A DNA stretch of 64,000 nt, taken from the NCBI RefSeq assembly GCF_032999765.1, contig NZ_CP136051.1, positions 3,324,417-3,388,416 of the forward strand, given 5' to 3'. Below, piece by piece: positions 1 to 8,508 of this stretch. The stretch's first letter is position 1; every line of letters starts with the position of its first letter. Both the position numbers and the translations under genes were made by a program. The notes beneath the pieces were generated by a model. That model ran no database searches. It saw only the letters and a program-made list of their open reading frames with translations, and was not told where the DNA came from. Source of the DNA: Imperialibacter roseus. GTDB taxonomy: Bacteria > Bacteroidota > Bacteroidia > Cytophagales > Cyclobacteriaceae.

Positions 1-116
1 CAGTGGCGCTTATCGTAAATGGCTTCGCAAAAGAGGTGATGAATCAACTGCCTATGGAATTTGCTGTTGAGGCTCAGAAACTTTTGGCTATATCCCTCGA
101 AGGCAGCGTGGGCTAA
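1..116 (+). CDS. sufB: SufB C-terminal end (partial, 5' end outside window)
   Basis: Reading from base 3, 37 codons run to a TAA stop at 114-116. The tail has the typical SufB C-terminal ending ([13 protein letters not shown] then ISLEGSVG), where the family carries the helix that packs against SufC/SufD. SufB is the scaffold subunit of the SufBC2D complex that assembles Fe-S clusters in the cytoplasm. The gene order sufB-sufC-sufD-sufS-sufE that follows supports the call. Only the tail is visible, so nothing can be said about the cysteine ligands. Confidence 0.9.
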   Translation, partial: VALIVNGFAKEVMNQLPMEFAVEAQKLLAISLEGSVG

Positions 117-199
117 GCAGAAACTCAGCAGACGAAAATTATGTTTTTATACGCCTGAAAATAAGGTCGGGCAAAAGTGAAAAAGAAAAGTAATTGACA

Positions 200-961
200 A
201 TGTTAAAGATAAAGAACCTTAAAGCTTCGGTAGAAGGAAAGATGATCCTCAACGGAATTAACCTGGAAGTAAAGCCAGGAGAAGTTCATGCTATTATGGG
301 TCCGAATGGTTCAGGAAAAAGTACGCTGGCTTCTGTTTTGGCCGGTCGGGAAGACTATCAAATTGAAGGTGGAGAAGTAGAATATATTGGCAAAGATCTT
401 TTGGATCTTTCTCCAGAGGAAAGAGCCAGGGAAGGTGTTTTTCTTGCCTTCCAGTATCCCGTAGAAATACCTGGTGTAAGCACGACCAATTTTCTTAAAG
501 CCGCTCTTAATCAAGTAAGAGAGCACCACGGCAAGCCAACACTGGACGCTGTTTCGTTTCTTAAATTGATGAAAGAAAAAATGGCACTGGTGGAGATCGA
601 CCAGGCTTTGCTTAGCAGGTCGTTGAACGAAGGCTTTTCTGGTGGAGAAAAGAAAAGAAATGAGATTTTCCAAATGGCAATGCTCGAACCGAAGTTGGCC
701 ATTCTGGACGAAACGGATAGTGGGCTTGATATTGACGCTTTGCGAATTGTGGCCAATGGCGTCAACAAACTCAAGACAAGAGACAACGCCACTATTCTGA
801 TTACACACTATCAAAGACTGCTCGACTACATAGTGCCTGATTTTGTGCATGTTCTCTACAAGGGACGCATTATCAAGTCGGGAGATAAGAGCCTGGCCTT
901 ACAACTCGAAGAAAAAGGGTACGACTGGATCAAAGAAGAAGCTGACATAGTTTCTGCTTAG
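200..961 (+). CDS. sufC: Fe-S cluster assembly ATPase SufC
   Basis: ABC-type ATPase of 253 residues that powers the SufBCD scaffold. Walker A (GPNGSGKST) lies near residue 35, the signature is SGGEKKRNE near 150, and Walker B with the SufC-specific ending (LAILDETDSGLDIDA) near 170. I chose the ATG at 200 because the family begins with a short MLxIKNL stretch; the frame could also open two codons earlier at a TTG (194). It lies 83 bp after sufB and 27 bp before sufD, so it is part of one suf transcript. Length is normal for the family. Confidence 0.97.
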   Translation: MLKIKNLKASVEGKMILNGINLEVKPGEVHAIMGPNGSGKSTLASVLAGREDYQIEGGEVEYIGKDLLDLSPEERAREGVFLAFQYPVEIPGVSTTNFLKAALNQVREHHGKPTLDAVSFLKLMKEKMALVEIDQALLSRSLNEGFSGGEKKRNEIFQMAMLEPKLAILDETDSGLDIDALRIVANGVNKLKTRDNATILITHYQRLLDYIVPDFVHVLYKGRIIKSGDKSLALQLEEKGYDWIKEEADIVSA

Positions 962-988
962 TTCTTTTAACCTGAAAATTCGAAAGTA

Positions 989-2299
989 ATGACAACCCCA
1001 AACGAATACATAAACACCGTCGGCAAGGCATTCGAAATGTTTGAAGCCAGCTTAAATGGCAGCAAATCAACTTTCTTGCACGAGCTAAGAAAAGAGTCTC
1101 TGGCCGCTGTTCTCAAATCGGGACTACCCGGGCCAAAGCATGAAGAGTATCGCTACACCAACTTTGGCAAGGCACTTGAAAAGAACATAGCTTACCAGGG
1201 CATTGTAGCCGAAACTGCCGCCGCCAGCTCCCCCACCCCTCTTGACAGTTTTGAGGGCTATAAGCTTTACTTCGTCAATGGTAAGCTGGATGCTTCCCGT
1301 TCAGATTTGGGAGATTTAAGCGAAAAAGTTACTGTTACCTCTCTTGCATCGGCTGTTAAAGAACAAGACGATCTAAAAGAATACCTGGGCAGCATTGTTA
1401 AGTCGTGGCCGGATGCTTTCTCGCACCTCAACACGGCATTTGCAAAAGAAGGTATTTTTATTAGAGTAAAGAAAAACACTGTTCTGGATAAGCCGCTGTA
1501 TATCATTCATTCAAATGACACATCGGCTACTGAGATGCTTGCGCACTACAGAAATCTGGCGATTGTAGAAGAGGGGGCTCAACTGAAGGTGATAGAAGCT
1601 AATTTCTCCACCGGAGCGAATACTTCGTATACCAATACCGTTTTGGAGGTTTTCTGCAAAAAAAATGCCTCCGTAGAATGGAGTAAACTCCAGCTCGAAA
1701 ACGAAACTGCACTGCGGATTGACAATTCGCTGGTATATCAGGAAAGAGATTCCAAGTGTACAATCAATACCGTCACGCTAAGTGGGCAGATGGTGAGAAA
1801 CAACCTTTACATTGCCCTGGATGATGAAAACACTGAGGCACACATGTACGGATTGTACCTGATAGACGGGAAAACGCATGTAGACAACCACACTTCTGTT
1901 GACCATAGAAAGCCTAATTCATTCTCCAATGAGTTGTACAAAGGCATCATGGACGATCAGTCGCACGGTGTTTTTAACGGAAAAATATTTGTTCGTCAGG
2001 ATGCGCAAAAAACCAATGCCTTCCAGCAAAACAACAACATCCTGCTCAGCCCCAACGCTGTGATCAATACCAAACCGCAGCTCGAAATATGGGCAGATGA
2101 TGTGAAGTGCTCACACGGTTGTACCACAGGCCAGCTGGATAACGAACAGTTGTTCTACCTCAGGGCCCGTGGAATTTCAGAAGATAAAGCCAAGGCGATG
2201 CTTCTGCACGCATTTGCAGGTGACGTGATAGCGAACATATCCGTAGAGCCTGTCAGAGAATACCTCGAGCAATTAATTACCGACAAAATAGAAAATTAG
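989..2299 (+). CDS. sufD: Fe-S cluster assembly protein SufD
   Basis: A 436-residue paralogue of SufB and partner in the SufBC2D scaffold. The parallel beta-helix core is in the middle, and the conserved C-terminal part carries QKTNAFQQNNNILLS and the CSHGCTTGQLD stretch, both hallmark SufD/SufB segments. The N-terminal 90 residues are the helical region typical of SufD. Start is the ATG at 989, 27 bp after sufC; the stop lies 2 bp before sufS, so translation is probably coupled. Nothing is unusual. Confidence 0.96.
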   Translation: MTTPNEYINTVGKAFEMFEASLNGSKSTFLHELRKESLAAVLKSGLPGPKHEEYRYTNFGKALEKNIAYQGIVAETAAASSPTPLDSFEGYKLYFVNGKLDASRSDLGDLSEKVTVTSLASAVKEQDDLKEYLGSIVKSWPDAFSHLNTAFAKEGIFIRVKKNTVLDKPLYIIHSNDTSATEMLAHYRNLAIVEEGAQLKVIEANFSTGANTSYTNTVLEVFCKKNASVEWSKLQLENETALRIDNSLVYQERDSKCTINTVTLSGQMVRNNLYIALDDENTEAHMYGLYLIDGKTHVDNHTSVDHRKPNSFSNELYKGIMDDQSHGVFNGKIFVRQDAQKTNAFQQNNNILLSPNAVINTKPQLEIWADDVKCSHGCTTGQLDNEQLFYLRARGISEDKAKAMLLHAFAGDVIANISVEPVREYLEQLITDKIEN

Positions 2300-2301
2300 T
2301 C

Positions 2302-3549
2302 ATGGGCAGCCCAGCTTCAACAATAGATTGGTCATTGGACATTCAATCAATACGGAAGCAATTTCCAGTGCTACACCAGGAAGTGAATGGCAAACCTTTG
2401 ATCTATTTCGACAACGCTGCAACAAATCAGAAGCCTTCCTCCGTCATTAAAGCGCTGGATTACTACTATGAAACAGACAACGCCAATATCCACAGAGGTG
2501 TTCATACGTTAGCTGAAAGAGCTACAGCTGATTTCGAGGAGACCAGAAAGAAGGCTGCCGCTTTTCTCAACACTAAAGAAGTAGAAGAGGTTATTTTCAC
2601 CAAAGGCACCACAGAGAGCATCAATCTTGTGGCTTCGACCTGGGGCAGAAAATTTATCGACAAGGGTGACGAAATCATCATCAGCACCCTGGAGCACCAT
2701 TCCAATATTGTGCCCTGGCAAATGCTTTGTGAGGAGAAAGGTGCCATTCTGAGGGTGATTCCAATCAACCCAAAAGGAGAAGTCATCATTGATGAGTTCA
2801 AAAAACTACTATCAGCTAAAACTAAGCTCGTTTCGGTTGTATTTGCCTCGAATGCCCTGGGCACTATAAATCCTGTAGCTGAAATAATCAGCCTGGCGCA
2901 TCAACATGGGGCAGTTGTTTTGTTGGATGGAGCACAGGCCTCAGCCCACCTTGACGTTGACGTACAAAAACTTGATGTGGACTTCTTCGCACTTTCTGCG
3001 CACAAAATGTATGGCCCAACGGGCGTGGGAATTCTCTATGGCAAGCGAAGTTTGCTGGAAGCAATGCCACCCTATCAGGGCGGCGGGGAAATGATAAGCG
3101 AAGTAACCTTTGAAAAGACCACCTACAACGCCATTCCTTACAAGTTTGAAGCCGGCACGCCCAACATCGCCGATGTCGTTGCTTTTGGGGCAGCTATCGA
3201 CTTTGTGAATGAGCATGGAAAGGATCGCATTGCAGCGCATGAGGAAGAACTATTGCACTACGCCACGGCAAAGCTTGAAAGCATCCCAGGAGTGAGTATA
3301 GTTGGGCAGGCAGCAGACAAAGTCAGTGTGGTGTCTTTCCTGGTCAACGGTTACCACCCGCTTGATGTGGGAATGTATTTGGACGCAAGAGGTATAGCAG
3401 TCCGCACGGGACACCATTGTACGCAACCTCTGATGAAACATTTAGGGATTGAAGGAACGGTTAGGGCCTCCTTTTCTGTTTACAATACCAAAGAGGAAAT
3501 TGACCGGCTGGCGGAAGCGGTTACCCTGCTTGCCGGTAGAAAAAATTGA
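2302..3549 (+). CDS. sufS: cysteine desulfurase SufS
   Basis: PLP enzyme (415 residues) that takes sulfur from cysteine and passes it as persulfide to SufE. The PLP lysine is in SAHKMYGPTGVG, and the catalytic cysteine is in RTGHHCTQPLM, the group II (SufS/CsdA) form of the active-site loop. The substrate/PLP region ATNQKP sits near residue 40. It starts 2 bp after sufD. A likely coupled sufE starts 1 bp beyond its stop. Length and motifs are typical. Confidence 0.97.
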   Translation: MGSPASTIDWSLDIQSIRKQFPVLHQEVNGKPLIYFDNAATNQKPSSVIKALDYYYETDNANIHRGVHTLAERATADFEETRKKAAAFLNTKEVEEVIFTKGTTESINLVASTWGRKFIDKGDEIIISTLEHHSNIVPWQMLCEEKGAILRVIPINPKGEVIIDEFKKLLSAKTKLVSVVFASNALGTINPVAEIISLAHQHGAVVLLDGAQASAHLDVDVQKLDVDFFALSAHKMYGPTGVGILYGKRSLLEAMPPYQGGGEMISEVTFEKTTYNAIPYKFEAGTPNIADVVAFGAAIDFVNEHGKDRIAAHEEELLHYATAKLESIPGVSIVGQAADKVSVVSFLVNGYHPLDVGMYLDARGIAVRTGHHCTQPLMKHLGIEGTVRASFSVYNTKEEIDRLAEAVTLLAGRKN

Positions 3550-3550
3550 A

Positions 3551-3994
3551 ATGACGGAGTCGATAAAAAGCATTCAGGAAGAAATTATCTCCGAATTTGA
3601 TATACTTGGAGATGACCGTGAAAGCAAGATATTCTACATTATGGAGTTGGGCGCTACGCTTCCAGCAATGGATGAAAGCGAAAAAGTAGATCACAATATT
3701 ATCAAGGGCTGTCAATCAAAAGTATGGCTAACAGCAGAACTGGTAGGCGAAGTAATAAAGTTCAGTGCAGATAGCAATACTGAAGTGACGAAGGGGCTTA
3801 TCAGCTTATTGATCCGGGTACTGTCGGGCCAAAAGCCACAGGACATTATGCAAGCCGAACTCTTCTTTATAGAAAAGATAGGCATGGGACAGTTGATAGG
3901 CTCGCAAAGGTCGAACGGACTTTCGTCGATGATCAAGCAAATGAAGTTATATGCACTGGCCTTTCAGACTAAGTTGGCCGGAACAAACACATAG
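3551..3994 (+). CDS. sufE: sulfur acceptor SufE
   Basis: SufE-like protein of 147 residues that receives persulfide sulfur from SufS and hands it to SufBCD. The acceptor cysteine is in IIKGCQSKVWL. The reading frame is open 102 bases further upstream, inside sufS, but the family starts with a short helical segment as in MTESIKSIQEE, so I place the start at the ATG at 3551, directly after the sufS stop. The position after sufS agrees with function. Confidence 0.95.
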   Translation: MTESIKSIQEEIISEFDILGDDRESKIFYIMELGATLPAMDESEKVDHNIIKGCQSKVWLTAELVGEVIKFSADSNTEVTKGLISLLIRVLSGQKPQDIMQAELFFIEKIGMGQLIGSQRSNGLSSMIKQMKLYALAFQTKLAGTNT

Positions 3995-4012
3995 ACAAAA
4001 ACGCTGAGAACT

Positions 4013-4339
4013 ATGGAAAATCAAAATCAGCAAGAAGCAGATTTGAAGGAAAAGGTGATTGCTGCCATCAAAACGGTGTATGACCCGGAAATTCCTGTGG
4101 ACGTATATGAGTTGGGTCTGATCTACGAGATCAGTATATTTCCCGTCAACAACGTTTTTGTGTCTATGACATTGACATCCCCCAGCTGTCCTTCAGCCGA
4201 GGCCATTCCCAGTGAGGTGAAGGCCAAAATTGAAGAGGTAGAGGGAGTAAACGACGTGGAGGTTGAGCTTACGTTCGACCCGCCATTTACGCAAGATATG
4301 ATGAGTGAGGCCGCCAAATTGGAACTAGGCTTCATGTAA
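4013..4339 (+). CDS. SufT-like DUF59 Fe-S assembly protein
   Basis: A 108-residue MIP18/DUF59 family protein. The conserved signature DPEIPVDVYELGLIY lies near residue 26 and the conserved TSPSCPSAE segment, with the family cysteine, near 58. In many Gram-positive and Bacteroidota suf operons such a protein (SufT) helps mature Fe-S proteins; the exact step is not settled. It lies 18 bp after sufE, so it belongs to the operon. The function is known from the family only; nothing in this sequence identifies a client protein. Confidence 0.9.
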   Translation: MENQNQQEADLKEKVIAAIKTVYDPEIPVDVYELGLIYEISIFPVNNVFVSMTLTSPSCPSAEAIPSEVKAKIEEVEGVNDVEVELTFDPPFTQDMMSEAAKLELGFM

Positions 4340-4410
4340 ATTAGTTTATTCATCCAGCGGCCGTTTAAGCCGTCATTCAGAAATAAATAGAACTTTAAAA
4401 AGATAAGGAA

Positions 4411-4827
4411 ATGTATCCCGAACCACTAGTTGCCCCCATGAGGACAGACCTTACCAGTGCAGGATTCACTGAGTTAAGAACTTCCGAAGATGTTGAAAAT
4501 CATCTTGAAGACCACAAAGGTACTTCGCTAATTGTTATCAACTCGGTGTGTGGATGTGCGGCTGGAGCAGCCCGTCCCGGAGTGAAGATGGCGTTAGCCA
4601 ATAGCGCTAAGAAGCCGAACTTTTTAGGAACGGTGTTCGCAGGTGTAGATAAAGAGGCTACTCAGACTGCCAGGGAATATACCTTGCCTTATCCTCCTTC
4701 ATCTCCGTCAATCGCACTTTTTAAAGACGGTGAATTGGTTCACTTCGTAGAAAGACACCACATTGAGGGCCGCAATGCTCAAATGATTGCAGCTCATTTG
4801 GTTGATGTTTTTGAAGAATATTGCTGA
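4411..4827 (+). CDS. BrxA/BrxB-like bacilliredoxin (UPF0403)
   Basis: A 138-residue thioredoxin-fold protein of the YphP/YqiW family. The signature CGCAAGAARPG near residue 48 has the CGC active site of bacilliredoxins, which in Firmicutes remove bacillithiol from mixed disulfides. Its place at the end of the suf operon, 72 bp after the DUF59 gene, suggests a thiol-redox job around Fe-S or sulfur chemistry. Whether this organism makes bacillithiol is not visible here. A strong terminator follows. Confidence 0.85.
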   Translation: MYPEPLVAPMRTDLTSAGFTELRTSEDVENHLEDHKGTSLIVINSVCGCAAGAARPGVKMALANSAKKPNFLGTVFAGVDKEATQTAREYTLPYPPSSPSIALFKDGELVHFVERHHIEGRNAQMIAAHLVDVFEEYC

Positions 4828-4859
4828 GATTTCAAGGGAAAGAATAGAAAACCACAGTA

Positions 4860-4890
4860 AAAGCTGGCTCAAAGGCCAGCTTTTTATTTT
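4860..4890. terminator. bidirectional intrinsic terminator between the suf operon and the PKD gene
   Basis: A 9-bp perfect stem (AAAGCTGGC, 4860-4868, with GCCAGCTTT, 4875-4883) with a 6-base loop is followed by a T-rich run on the plus strand. On the minus strand the stem is followed by TTTT, so it can also end the convergent gene whose stop overlaps it. Confidence 0.85.
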
Positions 4891-6509
4891 GTCAGTTTCA
4901 CAGAAACGGTCGATGTGGTCATCAGGTACCGCACCCTGCCCTGCCAGTGAAAGGAAGCCAGTGCCCTCACTTCATAGTCATTTGGAAGTATATAAGTGTG
5001 GCTCACTTCATCACCACAAGCAAAGTAACCGTCCCCAAAGTCCCAATAGAACTCGGTATTGGCCGGATATGCTCCCGCCAAGTGAGATTTGAATCTGGAA
5101 GGTTCATTGATAACACCTGACACTTCTTCGTCGAGTTTGAGCTCCAGAAACTCATTCAGTTCATACTCGTGATCAATTTCATATATTGTTCGGCTGGTGG
5201 AGGCCTCCAAAATTGAAAGCTTTATATCATAGGTGCCATGAGTATCATAACAATGACTGACTGATCGTCCTTCTCCACTAAAAGTGTCGCCAAAGTCCCA
5301 GCGATATTTTACTTCCCCATTATTACTCTCAGACTGGTATTCCAAATCGACACAGAGATTGCACGTAAGCTTGTGCGAAAATGCGTTTTCGTTGGTGAAG
5401 ATTTTCTCGGCAAAACAGATATCCTCACCAGTCAATTCGGAGTATAACTCCTCCGAGGTGGTAACAAATGAGTAAATATCCTGATTTCCCTGCTCGTTGC
5501 CAGAGACGAAGTATATCTTTTCCCCAATTGGTGGCAGGCTAAAGTGCTTGTTGTCATGCCGGTCATTAAATTGATTACCCAGGTTCTTCGGTCCCGACCA
5601 TTCGTTCCAATTGTCTCCTTGTTTAACTGAATAAAAGATATCGAGGCCGCCGTAGCCCTCCTGCCCGTCAGAGGAATAGAAAAGGAACCGACCGTCTGGC
5701 GAAAACGATGGAGAGGTATCTTCTCCTGGGGTATTCAAGACCCCAAGATTGGTAGGCGCATCCCATGCCTTTTTACTTACTCTGTGGCTGATATAAATAT
5801 CCCTCCCGCCTCTTGAATCGTCCATTTCTGCGGAAATTAGCATGTGCTTTCCGTCCTCAGAGACAAAAAAGTCAGCATATCCGGACTTATTCTTGAAACC
5901 TTTTATTGTAAAATTAACGGGTGTAGTCCATTTACCATTGCGAAGCTCAGAATAGGAAAGTCCCTCGCCTGAAATCTCTCCATTCTCGTAGGTATTACCC
6001 AAAATCAAATTAACGACTCCCTCTTCGACCGTAATGGAGGTGACAAAATTAGGGCCTCTGTTGTTCAAGGGCGGCGGGAGGCGCTCAACTTTTGTCCAGT
6101 TATGCGTCTTTGGATCCCAGGTTGCAGTCCAAATATCCTCGGCGTCTTTGGTACCTCCTACATTGTCGGGGTGGTTGCTTCTGCTAAAAAAAAGTCGTCC
6201 TTCACCCGGCTCCACCAGGGGACCATGCTCATCATAAATACTATTGACTCCGTATTCGTTATTCTTCTGAACCGAAGCAATATTTCTTTTGTCCACCTTC
6301 CCAAGAGGAGATCCGTCCGAAACGTGGTGTTTTGCACTTACCTTAGAGTCGGAGAAAATTATCTTATTTTGGGCCTGCCCAAAAAAAACTACAGAAGCTA
6401 GAATTACGGTAAGAAAAACTCTTTTTTTAGCGAAAAAGAAATTTACCAGCCCCAACCACTTAACTAAAGAGAACCCGAAATGGCTTTTTGAAATACAATT
6501 TTTTCGCAT
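4884..6509 (-). CDS. secreted beta-propeller protein with two PKD domains
   Basis: A 541-residue protein with a likely signal peptide: after a positively charged start a hydrophobic stretch (VFLTVILASVVFFGQA) ends near residue 46. Residues about 95-370 hold WD40-like/PD40 repeats (for example FSPDGRFLFYSSDGQEGYGG), the TolB-type propeller. Residues about 400-535 hold two PKD domains, recognised by YRWDFGD and FYWDFGD. Such proteins are common on the Bacteroidota surface, often with an OmpA domain, which is missing here, as is a type IX sorting domain. The N-terminus before the signal is longer than usual, and no other Met is available. The role is unknown; binding of the wall or surface polymers is a guess. 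Confidence 0.8.
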   Translation of the reverse strand: MRKNCISKSHFGFSLVKWLGLVNFFFAKKRVFLTVILASVVFFGQAQNKIIFSDSKVSAKHHVSDGSPLGKVDKRNIASVQKNNEYGVNSIYDEHGPLVEPGEGRLFFSRSNHPDNVGGTKDAEDIWTATWDPKTHNWTKVERLPPPLNNRGPNFVTSITVEEGVVNLILGNTYENGEISGEGLSYSELRNGKWTTPVNFTIKGFKNKSGYADFFVSEDGKHMLISAEMDDSRGGRDIYISHRVSKKAWDAPTNLGVLNTPGEDTSPSFSPDGRFLFYSSDGQEGYGGLDIFYSVKQGDNWNEWSGPKNLGNQFNDRHDNKHFSLPPIGEKIYFVSGNEQGNQDIYSFVTTSEELYSELTGEDICFAEKIFTNENAFSHKLTCNLCVDLEYQSESNNGEVKYRWDFGDTFSGEGRSVSHCYDTHGTYDIKLSILEASTSRTIYEIDHEYELNEFLELKLDEEVSGVINEPSRFKSHLAGAYPANTEFYWDFGDGYFACGDEVSHTYILPNDYEVRALASFHWQGRVRYLMTTSTVSVKLTK

Positions 6510-6825
6510 TTATTTCAACTATTTGGTCAGTGTTTTGAAATCAGAGATTCAAAGCCATGTTTCAATCTACGATTTACTCAAAAAAATCATTATTACCCAT
6601 ACAAAATTGGATTAAACCAATGAATGGGGCAAAAAATCATTGACAAAAAATCAAAACGAAAGCTTTGGCAGGTTCTGACAATTTCTCATTCAAATTCCAA
6701 AAATTTATGAATGAAGCAGTCTGTCGTTAATTACCTTACAATGTGTAATGATCCACAAGCGATCAGCGATCATAATACTATTAAATCCAGTTTAGGTCGA
6801 CTGCAGGAGAAGAAACCCATAGTGA
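6510..6825. other. AT-rich intergenic region with a possible minus-strand promoter
   Basis: No gene is seen in these 316 bases. On the minus strand a TTTG at 6633-6630 and an AATTTTG at 6608-6602 lie about 21 bp apart and resemble Bacteroidota -33/-7 elements. They would drive the PKD gene with a leader of about 90 bases. The evidence is sequence likeness only. Confidence 0.35.
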
Positions 6826-7749
6826 TTAAAAAGAGAACTTCTCCTTGAATTCAAGCAGCTCCTGCCTCAGGCTTTCCGGATGAGGCATGTTGATATAATC
6901 TGCGAGCAGTGTCTCAGGGCTCACTTTCAATTCCATAAGGCTGATGTGCTGGTTAATGAAGGTGTACTCAAGTTCGGGAAACATCTCCTTCATGGCGTCC
7001 ACTATGTCCAGAATGGGCAAGTTCTTATCAACAACATTGTAGATTCCGGACGGCACTTGCTTCAACAAAGTCTCCTTGATAATCTCAGCTACGTGCGTCA
7101 CGTGTATAAAAGCCCTGGCTTGTTTGCCATTGCCAAAAATCTGGATTCGATTGCCGAAGTTGGCATCAAACATAAACCGGTTGATGACGGCATCGAACCT
7201 CATACTCTTATTGTAGCCGTATACATTGCCACACCGTAGTATAACCGCATCCTTATTTGTTCCCAATCGAACGACATGTTCCTCTCCCCTATGCTTCGAA
7301 ATACCATAAAACGTAGACGGATCAGTGTCGGCTCTTTCGGTGGCAAGATCCTCACTGGCGCCATAAACAGCGGTGCTGCTGGTGTATATGAGTTTCTTTA
7401 CATTATCCAGCTCTTCAACTGCATACACCAACTCTGCGGTTCCCCAGTGGTTTACCTGCTCGTAAAAGTGTGAGTCGGTGTTGGCAAATGGTGTGGTTAC
7501 CCTGGCTGCCAAATGAATCACTGCATCCACTTCCTTCAGGTGCTTCCTAAGGGTTCTACTGTCGAGCAACTCAGCCGAGACCAGCTTTATCCTTTCGTGA
7601 CCAGGGTACTTTTGGCCAAAGAAAAAATTGAAATTGCCCTTGCTCATGTTGTCATACACAATGATTTTCTCAACCTCTGGCTGTTGGCACAAATTCCCTA
7701 CCACCTGGGTTCCAATATACCCGGCTCCTCCTGTAATTAATACTCGCAT
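6826..7749 (-). CDS. NAD-dependent epimerase/dehydratase (extended SDR)
   Basis: A 307-residue sugar-nucleotide type SDR. The NAD-binding GGAGYIGTQV is at the very N-terminus, the Ser-containing YTSSTAVYGAS near residue 125, and the catalytic pair is YGISK near 150. This resembles UDP-glucose 4-epimerase and related enzymes, but the substrate cannot be read from the motifs. Its ATG abuts the stop of the upstream CysH-type gene with no gap, so the two are co-transcribed and probably translationally coupled. No sugar transferases lie nearby. Confidence 0.85.
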   Translation of the reverse strand: MRVLITGGAGYIGTQVVGNLCQQPEVEKIIVYDNMSKGNFNFFFGQKYPGHERIKLVSAELLDSRTLRKHLKEVDAVIHLAARVTTPFANTDSHFYEQVNHWGTAELVYAVEELDNVKKLIYTSSTAVYGASEDLATERADTDPSTFYGISKHRGEEHVVRLGTNKDAVILRCGNVYGYNKSMRFDAVINRFMFDANFGNRIQIFGNGKQARAFIHVTHVAEIIKETLLKQVPSGIYNVVDKNLPILDIVDAMKEMFPELEYTFINQHISLMELKVSPETLLADYINMPHPESLRQELLEFKEKFSF

Positions 7750-8406
7750 CTATTTACTGATTAGGTCAGTATGTAAACCACATTCTGTTTTTTTCATCCC
7801 AAACCATCTGGCTTCACGTTCCTGCATTTCAGGATCCATTTTACGGGTACATGGCTCACAGCCGATACTCATATAGCCTTTGGCGTCCATGGGATGCCTC
7901 GGCAAATTGTGCTCCCTGATGTATTGAAAAATCATCTTTGCATTCCAGTCCAGCATCGGATGGAACCGAAACGTATTATGCGGCGCAGGTTGCTCCACTT
8001 TCATAGCTGCCCTTACAGCACTTTGGTCAGCTCTTACGCCATTGATCCAAATGTCGTGCTCTTGAAGCAAAGCATCGGTTGGTTGCGTTTTATTGATGTA
8101 GCAGCAGTAGTCTGGGTCACTCGTAAATAATAGCTTGCCGTCATTACCTACCTGCATGTTTCTTGGCATACTCGATTTTACATCGAGCACTTTTATTCCG
8201 AACTCTTTAGCCACCTGATCCTTAAAAGCTATTGTATCTGGAAAAAGGTAGCCGGTATTGATAAAATAGACGGGGATCGAGTTATCTATTCTGCTCAGCA
8301 TGTGCAGCATTACCAGGCTGTGCGTTTGAAAAGAAGAGGTTGTAAACAACTTCTTCCCGTCAGCCTTATACTCTTTAATTTTCGTTTCTAGCTCTTGAAA
8401 AGTCAC
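7750..8406 (-). CDS. cysH: CysH-type APS/PAPS reductase
   Basis: A 218-residue PP-loop family reductase. The CC pair (DYCCYINKTQP) and the later GCEPCT form the CC...CxxC set that binds a 4Fe-4S cluster in the APS-reducing branch, and the catalytic ECGLH is near the C-terminus. The family reduces activated sulfate to sulfite with thioredoxin. It starts with GTG. No cysD/cysN/cysI genes are in the window, and the partner gene is an epimerase, so the physiological role in this setting is uncertain. The canonical RK after CC is replaced here by IN-K. Confidence 0.82.
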   Translation of the reverse strand: MTFQELETKIKEYKADGKKLFTTSSFQTHSLVMLHMLSRIDNSIPVYFINTGYLFPDTIAFKDQVAKEFGIKVLDVKSSMPRNMQVGNDGKLLFTSDPDYCCYINKTQPTDALLQEHDIWINGVRADQSAVRAAMKVEQPAPHNTFRFHPMLDWNAKMIFQYIREHNLPRHPMDAKGYMSIGCEPCTRKMDPEMQEREARWFGMKKTECGLHTDLISK

Positions 8407-8508
8407 TTCCTTATAGTTTAAAAAGTGAAACCCCCATTTCCGGTGAAAAATTCCGAAAGCGTATGAGAAAGCAAGATTAACACAAAAAATGTTTGGATAG
8501 AAGAAAAT

